Assembly: GCF_008386575.1 (NCBI RefSeq)
Contig: NZ_VUOA01000023.1
Coordinates: forward strand, 22,577-86,576
Length of the DNA stretch: 64,000 nt
From: Salinarimonas soli
Lineage (GTDB): Bacteria > Pseudomonadota > Alphaproteobacteria > Rhizobiales > Beijerinckiaceae
Direction: 5' to 3'
Positions 7,980 through 20,572 of the stretch are shown here, in pieces; the stretch's first letter is position 1, and each line of letters starts with the position of its first letter. The notes beneath the pieces were generated by a model, which was not told where the DNA came from, searched no databases, and saw only the letters and a list, made by a program, of their open reading frames with translations. A program made the translations under genes and the position numbers.

Positions 7980-8966
7980 TCAAGCGGGCGCGGATGCGTC
8001 CCGGGCGGCGCGATGGCGGAGGAAGCCAGCCTCGATCGCGGCGGCGATGACGGGCGTGGAATCTAGCGGTTCGTAGGTAAGGGCTTCAAGGCGTCCGGTG
8101 AAGGGCCTCACAGCTCCGTGACGCTCCAGGCCGCGGATGAAGGCCGCGAGCTTCGGGTGCCCGCCCGAGGGCTCGAAGACCAGTACGGGCACGCCGGTGG
8201 CGGCGGCCTCGCCCACCATGTTGGCGGAATCGGCGGTGACGACGACCCCGTCGGCGAGCGCCAGGAGCGCCAGGTAGGGGTTCTCGCCGTCCCCGTCCCA
8301 GAAGAAGCCGCCCGAGCGCGCGGCAAGCCCCCTCAAGGCCTCGCGCAAGGGCGCGGGCGTGCGCCGGGACGCCGTGATCATCGGGGTCGCGCCGCTCCGT
8401 GCGAGCGTGTCCAGGTCCCGCACGAGGCGGGCGACATCCTCGGGGGTGAAGCGGTGGTGCCGGCTGTCGCCCCCGGCGAGCACCGCGACCCGCGGGCGGG
8501 GGAGGGGGGCGAGCCGCGGATCGGGGTGGGTGCGGGCGGCGGCGAGCCTCGCGGCGGAGATGCGATGGGGGGAGGTGAGGGTCACGAGCACGTTGTCGCC
8601 GCGCAGGCGATCGTGCTCGGGCGTCCAGATCAGGTCGGCGACGCGCGGCCCGCTGCGGGGATCCTTGAGGATCACGGTGTAGGTGCGCCCCCGGCTCAAC
8701 CGCTTCACGGCCCGCACATAGGGCACGGCCCGGCGGCCGGAGGCGATGAGGATGTCGGGATAGGGCGGGCGGATGGGGCTGCCCGGCCGGCCCGGTCCCT
8801 CACGCGGGTCGATGGGCCCCCAGGGCATGCCCCAGACGAACGGCGCGCGCGGGGCGACGCGGCGGCTCTCGGGGCTCAGGCCCAGCGCGTCCGCGACGCC
8901 GAGGCACTGAACCTCGTCTCCCGCCTTGCCGTCGGTGAGCACCCATGCGGTCACGTCGCGCAACAT
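7980..8966 (-). CDS. Mitochondrial fission ELM1-family protein
   Basis: A 328-residue protein of the ELM1/DUF1022 family (COG3660). Visible hallmarks are the N-terminal WVLTDGKAGDEVQCLGVA, then GRRAVPYVRAVKRLS, the DLIWTPEHD block, VLAGGDSRHH and the C-terminal VTADSANMVGEAAATGVPV with VFEP. The fold resembles GT-B glycosyltransferases; in plants ELM1 takes part in mitochondrial fission, while the bacterial role is unknown. The start at 8966 is chosen because GGGAAG lies just upstream; an earlier in-frame ATG at 9020 has no ribosome site. It leads the probable ELM1-trxB-lysR unit and diverges from the Lrp-type gene at 9089. Confidence 0.85.
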   Translation of the reverse strand: MLRDVTAWVLTDGKAGDEVQCLGVADALGLSPESRRVAPRAPFVWGMPWGPIDPREGPGRPGSPIRPPYPDILIASGRRAVPYVRAVKRLSRGRTYTVILKDPRSGPRVADLIWTPEHDRLRGDNVLVTLTSPHRISAARLAAARTHPDPRLAPLPRPRVAVLAGGDSRHHRFTPEDVARLVRDLDTLARSGATPMITASRRTPAPLREALRGLAARSGGFFWDGDGENPYLALLALADGVVVTADSANMVGEAAATGVPVLVFEPSGGHPKLAAFIRGLERHGAVRPFTGRLEALTYEPLDSTPVIAAAIEAGFLRHRAARDASAPA

Positions 8967-9088
8967 CGCTTCCCGTTTCGAGGCCTTCGTCCACCGTTCG
9001 TTGCGCGCCGACCCGCGCAAGGTGCTTGTAAGGCGGTGCCGCGCGGTCTAGTCAACGAGAAATAATGTTTCACCCGGAGCCGTGATCC

Positions 9089-9580
9089 GTGCGCGGACGC
9101 CTCGACGCCATCGACTGGGCCATCCTGCGAGAACTCCAGAACGACGGCAGCATCACCAACGTGGAGCTCGCCCGCCGGGTCGGCCTCTCGGCCCCGCCCT
9201 GCCTGCGCCGCGTGCGGGCCCTGGAGGAGGCGGGCATCATCAAGTCCTACCGCGCGCTCCTGGAGCCCAAGGCGCTGGGCTACGAGGTGGTGTGCTTCGC
9301 CATGGTGCAGCTCGCGAGCCAGAAGCAGGCCGATCTCGCCGCCTTCCAGGCCCGCGTGAAGGACTGGCCGGCGGTGCGCGAGTGCTGGATCCTATCAGGT
9401 GACATCGATTTCATCCTGAAATGCGTCGCCCCCAACCTCGCGGCGTTCCAGAGCTTCGTCACCGAGCTGACCCAGCTTCCGGCGGTCCGCAACGTGCGCA
9501 CCTCGCTCACCCTGGACCTCGTCAAGGACGAGCCCCTGGTGCCCATCGACACGCAGCGCACCACGCCCGCCGAGGTCTGA
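9089..9580 (+). CDS. Lrp/AsnC-family transcriptional regulator
   Basis: A 163-residue Lrp/AsnC regulator: N-terminal helix-turn-helix (DAIDWAILRELQNDGSITN, then VELARRVGLSAPPCLRRV) and a C-terminal RAM/ASNC ligand-binding domain (about 65-145). Such proteins form octamers and respond to amino acids. The start is a GTG at 9089 preceded by GGAG; the ATG at 9065 is closed by a stop after six codons. It diverges from the ELM1-family gene with about 120 bases between starts. Ligand unknown. Confidence 0.88.
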   Translation: MRGRLDAIDWAILRELQNDGSITNVELARRVGLSAPPCLRRVRALEEAGIIKSYRALLEPKALGYEVVCFAMVQLASQKQADLAAFQARVKDWPAVRECWILSGDIDFILKCVAPNLAAFQSFVTELTQLPAVRNVRTSLTLDLVKDEPLVPIDTQRTTPAEV

Positions 9581-9698
9581 GGCCCGCCGGCAAAAAAATC
9601 TCGTCCGTCCTGTCGATTCCCGCCCGTCTCGCCCGTCTATGATGCTGGGAACGCCGGCACGGCTCGACGGTCCCGATCCGATGCAGATGGGGGATACG

Positions 9699-10055
9699 AT
9701 GAAATACATGCTGATGATCTACGAGGACGAGCGGGCCTATGGGCCGGAGAAGGCCGGAGCGGTGCTGGATGCGGTCGCCGCCCGGCACGGGGCCTTCGCG
9801 GCGGAGCTCGGCCCCGTCCTGGTGGGCGGCGCCGGCCTCAAAGGCACGCCGACCGCCACCACGGTGCGCGCCGGGACCGGTGCGCGAACGATCCATGACG
9901 GGCCCTTCGCCGAGACCAAGGAGCAGCTCGGCGGCTTCTACCTCGTCGACGTGCCGGATCTCGACGCGGCCATCGCGGTCGCCCGCCGGGTCCCGCTTGT
10001 GGGGGAGGGGGCGGTGGAGATCCGGCCCGTGCTCCAGGCCGACGACGCGCGCTGA
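9699..10055 (+). CDS. YCII/DGPF-domain protein paired with an ECF sigma factor
   Basis: A 118-residue YCII-related protein beginning MKYMLMIYEDE and carrying the DGPFAETKEQLGGFY signature that names the DGPF group. The fold is a small ferredoxin-like dimer; an enzymatic role is suspected in the family but not shown. The start at 9699 follows GGGGGA; an upstream in-frame ATG at 9639 lies before this site. Its stop codon directly abuts the ATG of the next gene, an ECF42-type sigma factor, which is the known genomic pairing for this group. Confidence 0.88.
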   Translation: MKYMLMIYEDERAYGPEKAGAVLDAVAARHGAFAAELGPVLVGGAGLKGTPTATTVRAGTGARTIHDGPFAETKEQLGGFYLVDVPDLDAAIAVARRVPLVGEGAVEIRPVLQADDAR

Positions 10056-11276
10056 ATGAAGGGACTCGAGGAGGCGGTCCGTGCGGCCGGGGCCCGCATC
10101 GTCGCGGCCCTCGCCATGCGCTTTCGCGACCTCGACCTTGCCGAGGAGGCCTTCGCCGACGCTTATGCGCGGGCGGCGGAGGCCTGGACGGACGGGGCCG
10201 CGCCCGCCGACCCGGCGGCGTGGCTCTACAGGGTCGCGGAACGCCGCGCCGTCGACCGCCTGCGCCGGGCCCGGGTGCGCGGCCGCCTCGCGCCCGAGCC
10301 GCCGGAGCCGGCGCCCACGGCCGAAGACGCCATGACCGACGAGACCCGCCTCATCCCGGACGACCGGCTGCGGCTCATCTTCGTGTGCTGCCACCCGGCC
10401 GTGGCGCCCGAGACCCGCGCCGCCCTGACGCTCCGGCTGGTCTGCGGGCTCGCCACCGATGTCATCGCTCGCGCCTTCCTCGTCCCCGAAGCGACGCTCG
10501 CGCAACGCCTCGTGCGCGCCAAGCGCAAGATCAGGGAGGCGGGCGTCCCGTTCGAGGTCCCCGGACCTGAAGCCTGGCCCGACCGTCTTGACGCGGTTCT
10601 CTCGACCCTGGAGATCGCCTACGCCAAGGCGCACGAGGACGCGGCCGGCAGCGGGCCTCATGCGGGCTACGCGCGGGAGATGCTGGACCTGTCCCGCCTT
10701 CTCGCCGAGCTTCTCCCGCGCGAGCCCGAGGCGCTGGCCTTCGCCGCCCTGGTGCGCTTCGCCGAGAGCCGCCGGCCCGCCCGGCTCGACCCGGGCGGGG
10801 CGATGGTGCCGCTTGCCGAGCAGGATCCGGGGCTCTGGCATCGCGCGCTGATCGAGGAGGCCGATCCCTATATGCGGCGGGCGCTCGCTCTTGCCTCCCC
10901 GAGCCCTCGCGTGATCCAGGCCGCCATTCATGGAGTGTGGTGCGCCCGCGCGAGCCTCGCCGATCCGGCGCCCTGGCCCGCGGTGCTGGCGCTCTACGAC
11001 GTGCTGCTGCGGCATCGCGACGATGCCGTGGTGCGCCTCAACCGGGCCGTCGCCCTGGCCGAGGTGGCGGGCGTCGCCCCGGCTCTGGCCGAGATCGAGA
11101 GGCTGGACGCTCCGGGCCTCGACGCCTTCCTGCCCTACCACGCGGCTCGCGCCGATCTCCTGCGGCGGGCTGGCCGAACCACAGAGGCGGCAGAGGCTTA
11201 CGACCAGGCGCTCGCCTTGGGTCCGAACGCGGCCGAACGGGCTTGGCTGGGGCGCCGCCGGGCCGGCCTCGGCTGA
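10056..11276 (+). CDS. ECF42-type RNA polymerase sigma factor with TPR C-terminus
   Basis: A 406-residue sigma factor. Residues 1 to about 75 form sigma region 2 (including WLYRVAERRAVDRLRR), about 95-165 form region 4 (DDRLRLIFVCCHPAV, then LTLRLVCGL), and the long helical C-terminal extension with TPR-like repeats (AVALAEVAGVAPALAEIERL; RAGRTTEAAEAYDQALALGP) is typical of the ECF42 group, which has no classical anti-sigma factor. The ATG follows the preceding TGA with no gap, implying translational coupling with the DGPF protein. In characterised members the C-terminal extension is needed for activity, and the DGPF genes are the targets. Confidence 0.9.
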   Translation: MKGLEEAVRAAGARIVAALAMRFRDLDLAEEAFADAYARAAEAWTDGAAPADPAAWLYRVAERRAVDRLRRARVRGRLAPEPPEPAPTAEDAMTDETRLIPDDRLRLIFVCCHPAVAPETRAALTLRLVCGLATDVIARAFLVPEATLAQRLVRAKRKIREAGVPFEVPGPEAWPDRLDAVLSTLEIAYAKAHEDAAGSGPHAGYAREMLDLSRLLAELLPREPEALAFAALVRFAESRRPARLDPGGAMVPLAEQDPGLWHRALIEEADPYMRRALALASPSPRVIQAAIHGVWCARASLADPAPWPAVLALYDVLLRHRDDAVVRLNRAVALAEVAGVAPALAEIERLDAPGLDAFLPYHAARADLLRRAGRTTEAAEAYDQALALGPNAAERAWLGRRRAGLG

Positions 11277-11285
11277 CGAGCGGTC

Positions 11286-12086
11286 TCAGCCCGACGCCAG
11301 GAGGCCTGCCAGGGCGCGGCGCAAGGGGTTGGCCGGGTCCCACAGGAGCCGGGCCGCCATCGCGCAGGAGATGAGCACGAGGAGCGGGCGGATGAGGACG
11401 GCGCCGTGGCGCATCGCGAGGCGCGAGCCGATCTGGGCGCCGAGGAACGAGCCCACGCCCATGGCGATCCCGACGGGCCAGACGACGGCGCCCGTGAGCG
11501 CGAACAGGGCGAGGCTGCCGAGATTGCTGGCGGCGTTGACGATCTTGGTGTGGGCCGTGGCCTTGAGCACGCCGAAGCCCAGGAGCCCCACGAAGCCCGC
11601 CATGTAGAACGAGCCCGCCCCCGGCCCGAACACGCCGTCATAGAAGCCGATCACCGGCACCACGAGGCCGAGGAACAGCGGCATCCCCATGCGGGCCCTG
11701 GCATCCGCGTCGCCCATCCGGCGGGCGGTGCCGAAATAGAGCGCGATCGTCACGAGCAGGACCGGCACCAGGGCCTCCAGCACCGGACGGGACAGGAGCC
11801 CGACGCACAGCGCCCCCGCGACGCCGCCGAGCGCCCCCATGACCGCGCCGGGGACGGCGATGCGGGGGATCAGGAGCCCCTTGCGGGCGAAGGTGGCCGC
11901 CGCCGAGAGGGTGCCGGCCGCGCCCTGGACCTTGTTGGTCGCGATGGCGGCCACGGGATCCAGCCCGGCGAGCAGCAGGGCCGGGACCGTGATCAAGCCG
12001 CCTCCGCCCGCGATGGCGTCGAAGCAGCCGGCCAGCAGGGCGACGCCGAACAGGAGGGCGATCGTCTCGAACTCGATTCCAGCCAT
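11286..12086 (-). CDS. TSUP (TauE/SafE) family membrane permease
   Basis: A 266-residue integral membrane protein of the sulfite exporter TauE/SafE family, with the repeated family motifs FDAIAGGGGLITVPALLL and IGFYDGVFGPGAGSF, ATNKVQG and an NAASNLGSLA segment; about seven to eight hydrophobic helices. TSUP members move sulfite, sulfonates or other small organic anions across the inner membrane; the substrate here cannot be told. The start at 12086 is preceded by GGAGCGG; a frame extending to 12206 would overlap the neighbouring gene and lacks hydrophobic character. It converges with the sigma-factor gene. Confidence 0.88.
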   Translation of the reverse strand: MAGIEFETIALLFGVALLAGCFDAIAGGGGLITVPALLLAGLDPVAAIATNKVQGAAGTLSAAATFARKGLLIPRIAVPGAVMGALGGVAGALCVGLLSRPVLEALVPVLLVTIALYFGTARRMGDADARARMGMPLFLGLVVPVIGFYDGVFGPGAGSFYMAGFVGLLGFGVLKATAHTKIVNAASNLGSLALFALTGAVVWPVGIAMGVGSFLGAQIGSRLAMRHGAVLIRPLLVLISCAMAARLLWDPANPLRRALAGLLASG

Positions 12087-12162
12087 CCGCTCCGGCCCGT
12101 CCCCATGGTGAGGAACGGGCTCTAACCCATTCCAGGGCCGTGGGAAGGGGGCGGGGCGCAGG

Positions 12163-12651
12163 TCACCCCAGCGTGCGCCGCAGCCAGGCGGTGTAGTTGC
12201 GGCCAAGCTCGATCACGCGGCGGCGCTCGCTCTCGGGGTCGAACCAGGCCCCGCCCGCGTTCGAGGGCTGCACGAAGAGCTGGGGCACCCGGCGCAGGAC
12301 CTCGCCGCGCGGCCCGAGGATCAGGGCCTCGCCGTCGAGATAATCGTTGCCGCCGCCACCGCCGCCGCGAAACGGACCCTCGCCGTCGCCTGCATAGGCC
12401 GACATCTGCAGGGTGTTGAGCACCACGACGAGGCGGGGCCCACCGCGCACGATCCGGTCGGCGAACATCGTGCGCGCCTCGGTGCCGATCACCTGCCGCA
12501 GCAGATCGGCGGCCATCCCGGCGCCGCGGGCCTGGAGCGGGCGGACGTCGACCTCGATGGTACCGAAGCCCTGGACCTGGGCATGGCTTGGGGAGGCGGC
12601 GAGGGCCGCAAGGCCGCCCAGGAGCAGGGCGCGACGGGACGGGTGGGTCAT
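12163..12651 (-). CDS. Exported hypothetical protein
   Basis: A 162-residue protein with a cleavable signal (SRRALLLGGLAALAA, cleavage after SHA near residue 24; the double Arg makes a Tat signal possible). The mature part has a Gly-rich loop (GPFRGGGGGGNDYLDGE) and alternating polar/hydrophobic strands. I do not recognise a domain. Context gives little: TSUP permease downstream, serine hydrolase upstream, all on the minus strand. Confidence 0.7.
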   Translation of the reverse strand: MTHPSRRALLLGGLAALAASPSHAQVQGFGTIEVDVRPLQARGAGMAADLLRQVIGTEARTMFADRIVRGGPRLVVVLNTLQMSAYAGDGEGPFRGGGGGGNDYLDGEALILGPRGEVLRRVPQLFVQPSNAGGAWFDPESERRRVIELGRNYTAWLRRTLG

Positions 12652-12712
12652 GGTCGGATCCTCCGGTGACGCTTCAGCTTGCCATCAGGTCAGGCCTCCC
12701 GTCCACCGGGCA

Positions 12713-14059
12713 TCATGTCTCGCGGGCGGCGAGCTCCCGGGCGAGCGCACCCTCGCTCACGAGGTGGGCGCCCCCGATCCACACGGATTCGGGCTCCAGC
12801 CGCACCGGCTCAGCGGGCGACATGAAGCCGTGGGCCCGTGCCACGTGGCCCCTATCCGGCCCGTCGACGGCGATCTCGGTCGCGTCCAGGAAGGGCAGGG
12901 GGAGGCCCGGGACGGCGACGAGCACGCGCTCGCCCACCGGCACGAGGTCGAACGCGCCCCACAGGGTCCACCGCCGGCCCGACCAGCGCTCGCGCCCCGC
13001 GGGCGGCGCGCCCCGGGCCTCGAAGGTGCGCAGGATGTGGAGGATGCCGTCGACGAAGGCATAGGCCGGCCCGTCGATGGAATTGGTGAGCACGGTGATG
13101 GCGAGGCTGTGGTCGGGCACCACGACGGTGCGCGAGAGGAAGCCCTGGAAGCTGCCCGTATGGCCGAACCAGGCCCATTCGCCCGGCGGGCCGGAGATGA
13201 CGCCAAGGCCGTAATGGCGCTCCAGGCTCACGGCCTCGTCCCGCCACAGGCGCCGGGTCATCTCGCGGCGGGTCCGGGGCTCGAGGATGCTGCGCTCGGC
13301 TCCGGGCGAGAGGCTCCCGAAGAAGCGGGCGACGTCGCGGGCGGTCGCGGTGAAGCCTGCAGCCGCCGCCATGGCGCGGGTCGGGTTGTCGCCCGCGATC
13401 ACCACGCGCCGGCCCAGCGGCCAGCGGCAGCTGTGCCCCCGGGCGAGCGGGATACCGGGTGTCGCCGGAACGTCGGGGGTCGTCTCGGCGAGCCCGGACG
13501 GAGCGATCACCTCGCGGGCGATCCAGTCCGCGTAGGGGCGGTCCGCCACCGCCTCGATCACAAGCCCGAGAAGGCCGTAGCCGTGGTTCGAGTATTTGAA
13601 GCGGGTGGCGGCGGGCAGGACGGGCGGTAGCGCGAGATCCGCGCGCAGCTCCGCCTCGTCGAGATAGGGCCGGCGATCGAGGAACTGGCCCGCATCGGGC
13701 CCGTCGCGCAGGAGGCCGGCGCTGTGGGACACGAGCTCGGCGATGGTCGCGTCGGCAACGTCCGGATGCAGGCCCTCCACGTAGTCGCCGACGGGATCGT
13801 CGAGGCGCAAGAGGCCGCGCTCAATCAGGCGCAGGATGCCGGCCGCCGTGAAGGTCTTGGAATGGGACGCGACGCGCAGGCGGTGGGCCGTGGTGAGCGC
13901 CTCGCCCGTGGACAGGTCCGCGACCCCGAACGCCGCGTCGAGAACGGTCGCGCCGCCATGATCGATCGCCACGGCGCAGCCGGGCTGGTCGTGGTGGCGC
14001 AGCTGGAAGCCGATCCAGCGGGGGATGTAGTCGAGGGCGGCCGCAAGCCAGGCGTCCAT
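12713..14059 (-). CDS. Serine hydrolase of the beta-lactamase/D-aminopeptidase family
   Basis: A 448-residue class C beta-lactamase-fold protein. The catalytic SxxK is SHSK at residues 65-68, the second motif is YSN at 156-158, and the third is HTG at 300-302, with His in place of the Lys of KTG, as in esterases, D-aminopeptidases and AmpH-like enzymes. The C-terminal 100 residues form a separate beta-domain. No clear signal peptide, so a cytoplasmic location is likely. Substrate could be a D-amino-acid peptide or an ester; true beta-lactamase activity is less likely. Confidence 0.85.
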   Translation of the reverse strand: MDAWLAAALDYIPRWIGFQLRHHDQPGCAVAIDHGGATVLDAAFGVADLSTGEALTTAHRLRVASHSKTFTAAGILRLIERGLLRLDDPVGDYVEGLHPDVADATIAELVSHSAGLLRDGPDAGQFLDRRPYLDEAELRADLALPPVLPAATRFKYSNHGYGLLGLVIEAVADRPYADWIAREVIAPSGLAETTPDVPATPGIPLARGHSCRWPLGRRVVIAGDNPTRAMAAAAGFTATARDVARFFGSLSPGAERSILEPRTRREMTRRLWRDEAVSLERHYGLGVISGPPGEWAWFGHTGSFQGFLSRTVVVPDHSLAITVLTNSIDGPAYAFVDGILHILRTFEARGAPPAGRERWSGRRWTLWGAFDLVPVGERVLVAVPGLPLPFLDATEIAVDGPDRGHVARAHGFMSPAEPVRLEPESVWIGGAHLVSEGALARELAARET

Positions 14060-14237
14060 GCGGATCTCCCAATCCCGAACCGGGCCTCGCCCCCTGCCCA
14101 GGCGGGCGGGCGGACCGGGGGAAAGGCAGCTTCCCCGCCCGGCGCGGCCCCGTCAATCGGGCCGACGGCAGCATCGGCTGGAAGGGACGCGAGCGCGGGT
14201 TCCGCGCCCGGCCGGCAGGTCCAAGCCGGGACGGAGC

Positions 14238-14711
14238 CTAGCGGAACGCCAAGCCCACGATCTCGTAGGACTTGCCGCCGCCCGGGGTCGACACCTCGAC
14301 GGTGTCGCCCACCGCCTTGCCGATCAGGGCGCGCCCGATGGGCGAGGCGATGGAGACGCGGCCCGAGCGCACGTCGGCTTCGGGCTCGCCGACGATCTGG
14401 TAGGTCTTCTCCTCCTCGGTGTCCTCGTCGACGAGCTTCACCGTGGCGCCGAACTTGATGCGGTCGCCCGAGAGCTTCGTGACGTCGATCACCTCGGCCC
14501 GGGAGATGAGGCTCTCCAGCTCCTGGATGCGGCCCTCGTTGAGGGACTGGGCTTCCTTGGCGGCGTGGTACTCGGCGTTCTCGGACAGGTCTCCCAGCGC
14601 GCGCGCCTCGGAGATCGCCTGGATGATGCGCTGCCGCTCCACCTGCTGGCGATGCTTCAACTCTTCCTCCAGGGCCACGAAGCCCTTGGGCGTGAGCGGT
14701 ATCTTCTCCAT
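14238..14711 (-). CDS. greA: Transcription elongation factor GreA
   Basis: A 157-residue GreA: an N-terminal antiparallel coiled coil (residues 1 to about 75, with the tip acidic patch in [15 protein letters not shown]) and a C-terminal FKBP-like domain ending [12 protein letters not shown]. It enters the RNA polymerase secondary channel and stimulates cleavage of backtracked RNA. The gene lies 92 bases downstream of carB on the same strand, a common alphaproteobacterial arrangement. Confidence 0.97.
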   Translation of the reverse strand: MEKIPLTPKGFVALEEELKHRQQVERQRIIQAISEARALGDLSENAEYHAAKEAQSLNEGRIQELESLISRAEVIDVTKLSGDRIKFGATVKLVDEDTEEEKTYQIVGEPEADVRSGRVSIASPIGRALIGKAVGDTVEVSTPGGGKSYEIVGLAFR

Positions 14712-14803
14712 CGTCCGTCCTCAAGCAATGGCGGCCCTGCGGAGAGGCGCTCCGCAAGGCCGTGTATCAGGTCAGCCCTGGCGCCGTCGCCGACGCCGCG
14801 GGG

Positions 14804-18274
<3,471 letters not shown>

Positions 18275-18564
18275 GGGGCCATCCGGGCGCGTCCGGCCGC
18301 GGGCCGCCGCCGGAGCGGCTCGGGACGGGGACGGGCGCAGGTGAGTGAGATGCTGAGCGGGCCTCTTACACGGCACGGCCGTGGATGGGAAGGGGATTGG
18401 ACGGGTTCCGCCGCCGGGTTCCGCATAGCGGCGCGGCGTCGCGCGGGGGTGGCCTCGGCACGCCTCGTCCGCTAGATGCAGGGCCGGACGCGAGCTGGGA
18501 CGCCTCGAATCGGCCGTCCACCAGGCCCGGCCAATTGCGGCAGAGGGAGCCCGACCGGACAGCC

Positions 18565-19662
18565 ATGCGCGAACCGAATGCCATCGACTTCTGGCGTGGC
18601 GTCGCCCTGGTGACGATCTTCGTCAACCACATCCCGGGAGCGCTCTACCAGCAGGTCACCTACAGCCAGTACTCGATCTCCGACGCGGCCGAGCTCTTCG
18701 TGTTCCTCGCCGGATGGGCGATCGCGCTCGCCACGGCGCGCCGGGGCGATCCCGACAGCCCGCGCCGGGTCGTGCTGCGGCTGGCCTCGCGCACCCTGGA
18801 GATCTACCGCGCCCAGATCCTCGTGACCGCCATCGCGCTCGCCATGATCGCGGGCGCCGCGATCGTCCTCGACAACCCGCTCATCATCGAATGGCACAAT
18901 GCCGGGCCGGTCTTCGTCGATCCCGTGCCCACCACGCTGGGCTGGGTCCTGATGACCCACCAGCTGGGCTATTTCAACATCCTGCCGCTCTATGTGGCCA
19001 TCCTGGCGCTGAGCCCCTTCTTCGTGCTCCTCGCCCGCTACAGCCGCGCGGCCGCCCTCATCATGTCCGCCAACCTCTACCTCGCGGCCATGATCTACGA
19101 GATCAACGTGCCGAGCTGGCCCGTGGAGGGGCACTGGTTCTTCAATCCCCTGTCGTGGCAGCTCCTGCTTGTGCTCGGCTTCGTGGCCTCGGACCTGAGC
19201 CGGTCCTCCGAGCGGTTCTGGACCTGGGCGGGACGGCTCCAGCCCGTGGGTATCGCAGGCGTCGCGCTCGGCGTCGTCGTGATGGTCACCGGATGGCGGC
19301 CCGATCCGCTGATGGTGCCCGAGCCGCGCCTCCTGTTCCTCTTCGACAAGACCTATCTCTCGCCCGCGCGCATCCTGCACTTCGTATGCCTGCTCCTTGC
19401 CTTCCAGGGCGTCTTCGGCTGGATCGCGCGCCTCTCGCCCTGGCTCGCCGGGCAGGCGTCCGCGCTCGGACGCAACTCTCTCGAAGTCTTCGTCGTTGCC
19501 TCCTTGGCCAGCCTCGCGGCGCAGTTCGTGAGATTTGTCACCGGGGGCGGTTTTATTGTGGATACGCTTGTCGTATGGTCCGGTTTATGCGCCCTGTCGT
19601 TTACCGCGTGGTTCGTGGAGTGGCGCTCGCGCTCGCCACGGCCATCGTCGCTGCGGGAGTAG
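18565..19662 (+). CDS. OpgC-type membrane acyltransferase
   Basis: A 365-residue inner-membrane protein with about ten hydrophobic helices. It opens with [20 protein letters not shown], the OpgC/acyltransferase-3-like signature (polar residues in helix 1 including the His), and has LFVFLAGW in helix 2. OpgC proteins add succinyl groups to osmoregulated periplasmic glucans; related enzymes acylate other envelope glycans. The start at 18565 is the Met directly before the first motif. The 3' end overlaps the next gene, a periplasmic SGNH protein, by about 90 bases in another frame, pointing to co-translation and joint function. Confidence 0.85.
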   Translation: MREPNAIDFWRGVALVTIFVNHIPGALYQQVTYSQYSISDAAELFVFLAGWAIALATARRGDPDSPRRVVLRLASRTLEIYRAQILVTAIALAMIAGAAIVLDNPLIIEWHNAGPVFVDPVPTTLGWVLMTHQLGYFNILPLYVAILALSPFFVLLARYSRAAALIMSANLYLAAMIYEINVPSWPVEGHWFFNPLSWQLLLVLGFVASDLSRSSERFWTWAGRLQPVGIAGVALGVVVMVTGWRPDPLMVPEPRLLFLFDKTYLSPARILHFVCLLLAFQGVFGWIARLSPWLAGQASALGRNSLEVFVVASLASLAAQFVRFVTGGGFIVDTLVVWSGLCALSFTAWFVEWRSRSPRPSSLRE

Positions 19663-20453
19663 CGGGCGCGAAGCCAGCCCTGGCCCAGACCGCCGCTCCC
19701 CTCCAGGACGGCGCGCGCGAGGCCGCGACCGCCGCCCCCGCCGTTCCGGCACCGGAGGCCCCCGACGCCGGCCTGTCGCCCGAGTGCCGCGTGCCGGGCG
19801 CCAAGCTCTACAACCTCGCGCCGCTGCGCGCCGTGAAGGCGGCCCTGCGCGACGACCGCGCGATCCGCGTTCTCCTGATCGGCGCGTCCGGCGGCGGCGG
19901 CGCCTTCTCCTCGGTGATCAGCTACCCGGTTCGCCTGCGCACCGAGCTCGAGAAGCAGTTCAAGGGCATGGAGGTGGAGGTGATCCACCGTGCGCTCTCG
20001 GGCGAGGTGGGGACCGGCGCCGCCGATATGGTGCGCACCGCGACCGCCGAGATCGGGCCTGATCTCGTGATCTGGCAGGTGGGCACGAACGACGCCCTCG
20101 CCCGGGTCGACGTCGACGAGTTCGCCGAGGCGCTCGGCGAGACCGTGGCCTGGTTGAAGTCGCACGAGATCGACGTGCTCCTCGTCGATCCGCAATACAC
20201 CTCTACCCTGGGCTCCGACCCCTATTACGCGCGGGTCGTGCAGGCGGTCGGGACGGCGGCTGCCCGCAACGGCGTGCCCCTGGTCCAGCGGTTCGAGGCG
20301 ATGAAGTACCTCGCCACCAGCGGCGGGGGAGCGGCCGTGGGCGGGTTCGCCCTCAACAATCTCGGCAAGCGCTGCATCGCCGAGCATGTCGCCCGCGCCG
20401 TCGCGGTGGCGGTGGGGCTCGCCGGCGACGAGACGCCGCCAGCGTCCCGCTAA
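19575..20453 (+). CDS. Periplasmic SGNH-hydrolase-like protein lacking the catalytic Asp-His pair
   Basis: A 292-residue protein (an ATG at 19587 is an alternative start) with a signal segment ending near ALA (residue 37), then an Ala/Pro-rich linker and an SGNH domain. The nucleophile block reads LLIGASGG (Ser105) and the block III sequence GTND is at 170-173. Where the next gene has DGFH, this one has GGFA (256-259), so the Asp and His of the catalytic triad are absent. The gene begins inside the OpgC-type gene. It is either a non-catalytic binding partner or uses other residues. The paralogue at 20573 keeps the full set. Confidence 0.75.
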   Translation: MVRFMRPVVYRVVRGVALALATAIVAAGVAGAKPALAQTAAPLQDGAREAATAAPAVPAPEAPDAGLSPECRVPGAKLYNLAPLRAVKAALRDDRAIRVLLIGASGGGGAFSSVISYPVRLRTELEKQFKGMEVEVIHRALSGEVGTGAADMVRTATAEIGPDLVIWQVGTNDALARVDVDEFAEALGETVAWLKSHEIDVLLVDPQYTSTLGSDPYYARVVQAVGTAAARNGVPLVQRFEAMKYLATSGGGAAVGGFALNNLGKRCIAEHVARAVAVAVGLAGDETPPASR

Positions 20454-20469
20454 GATTTTCCAGGCCTCG

Positions 20470-20484
20470 TCAACCGTCTTTTAA
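20470..20484. promoter_or_regulatory. CtrA-like box (one mismatch)
   Basis: TCAA-N7-TTAA, one base from the TTAA-N7-TTAA CtrA consensus, 89 bases upstream of the second SGNH gene. AT-rich words are rare in this GC-rich DNA. Confidence 0.35.
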
Positions 20485-20572
20485 GATAATTCCTATCCGC
20501 GCCCCACCGGATTGGCTCCGTTAAGGGAGGCATGCTATATCTTGAGCATCGGGGGCGTCTATAGGAACCGGA

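Noticed and set aside
12713-14059. Antibiotic-resistance beta-lactamase
   Set aside because: No signal peptide, HTG instead of KTG and an extra C-terminal domain fit esterase or D-aminopeptidase-type hydrolases.
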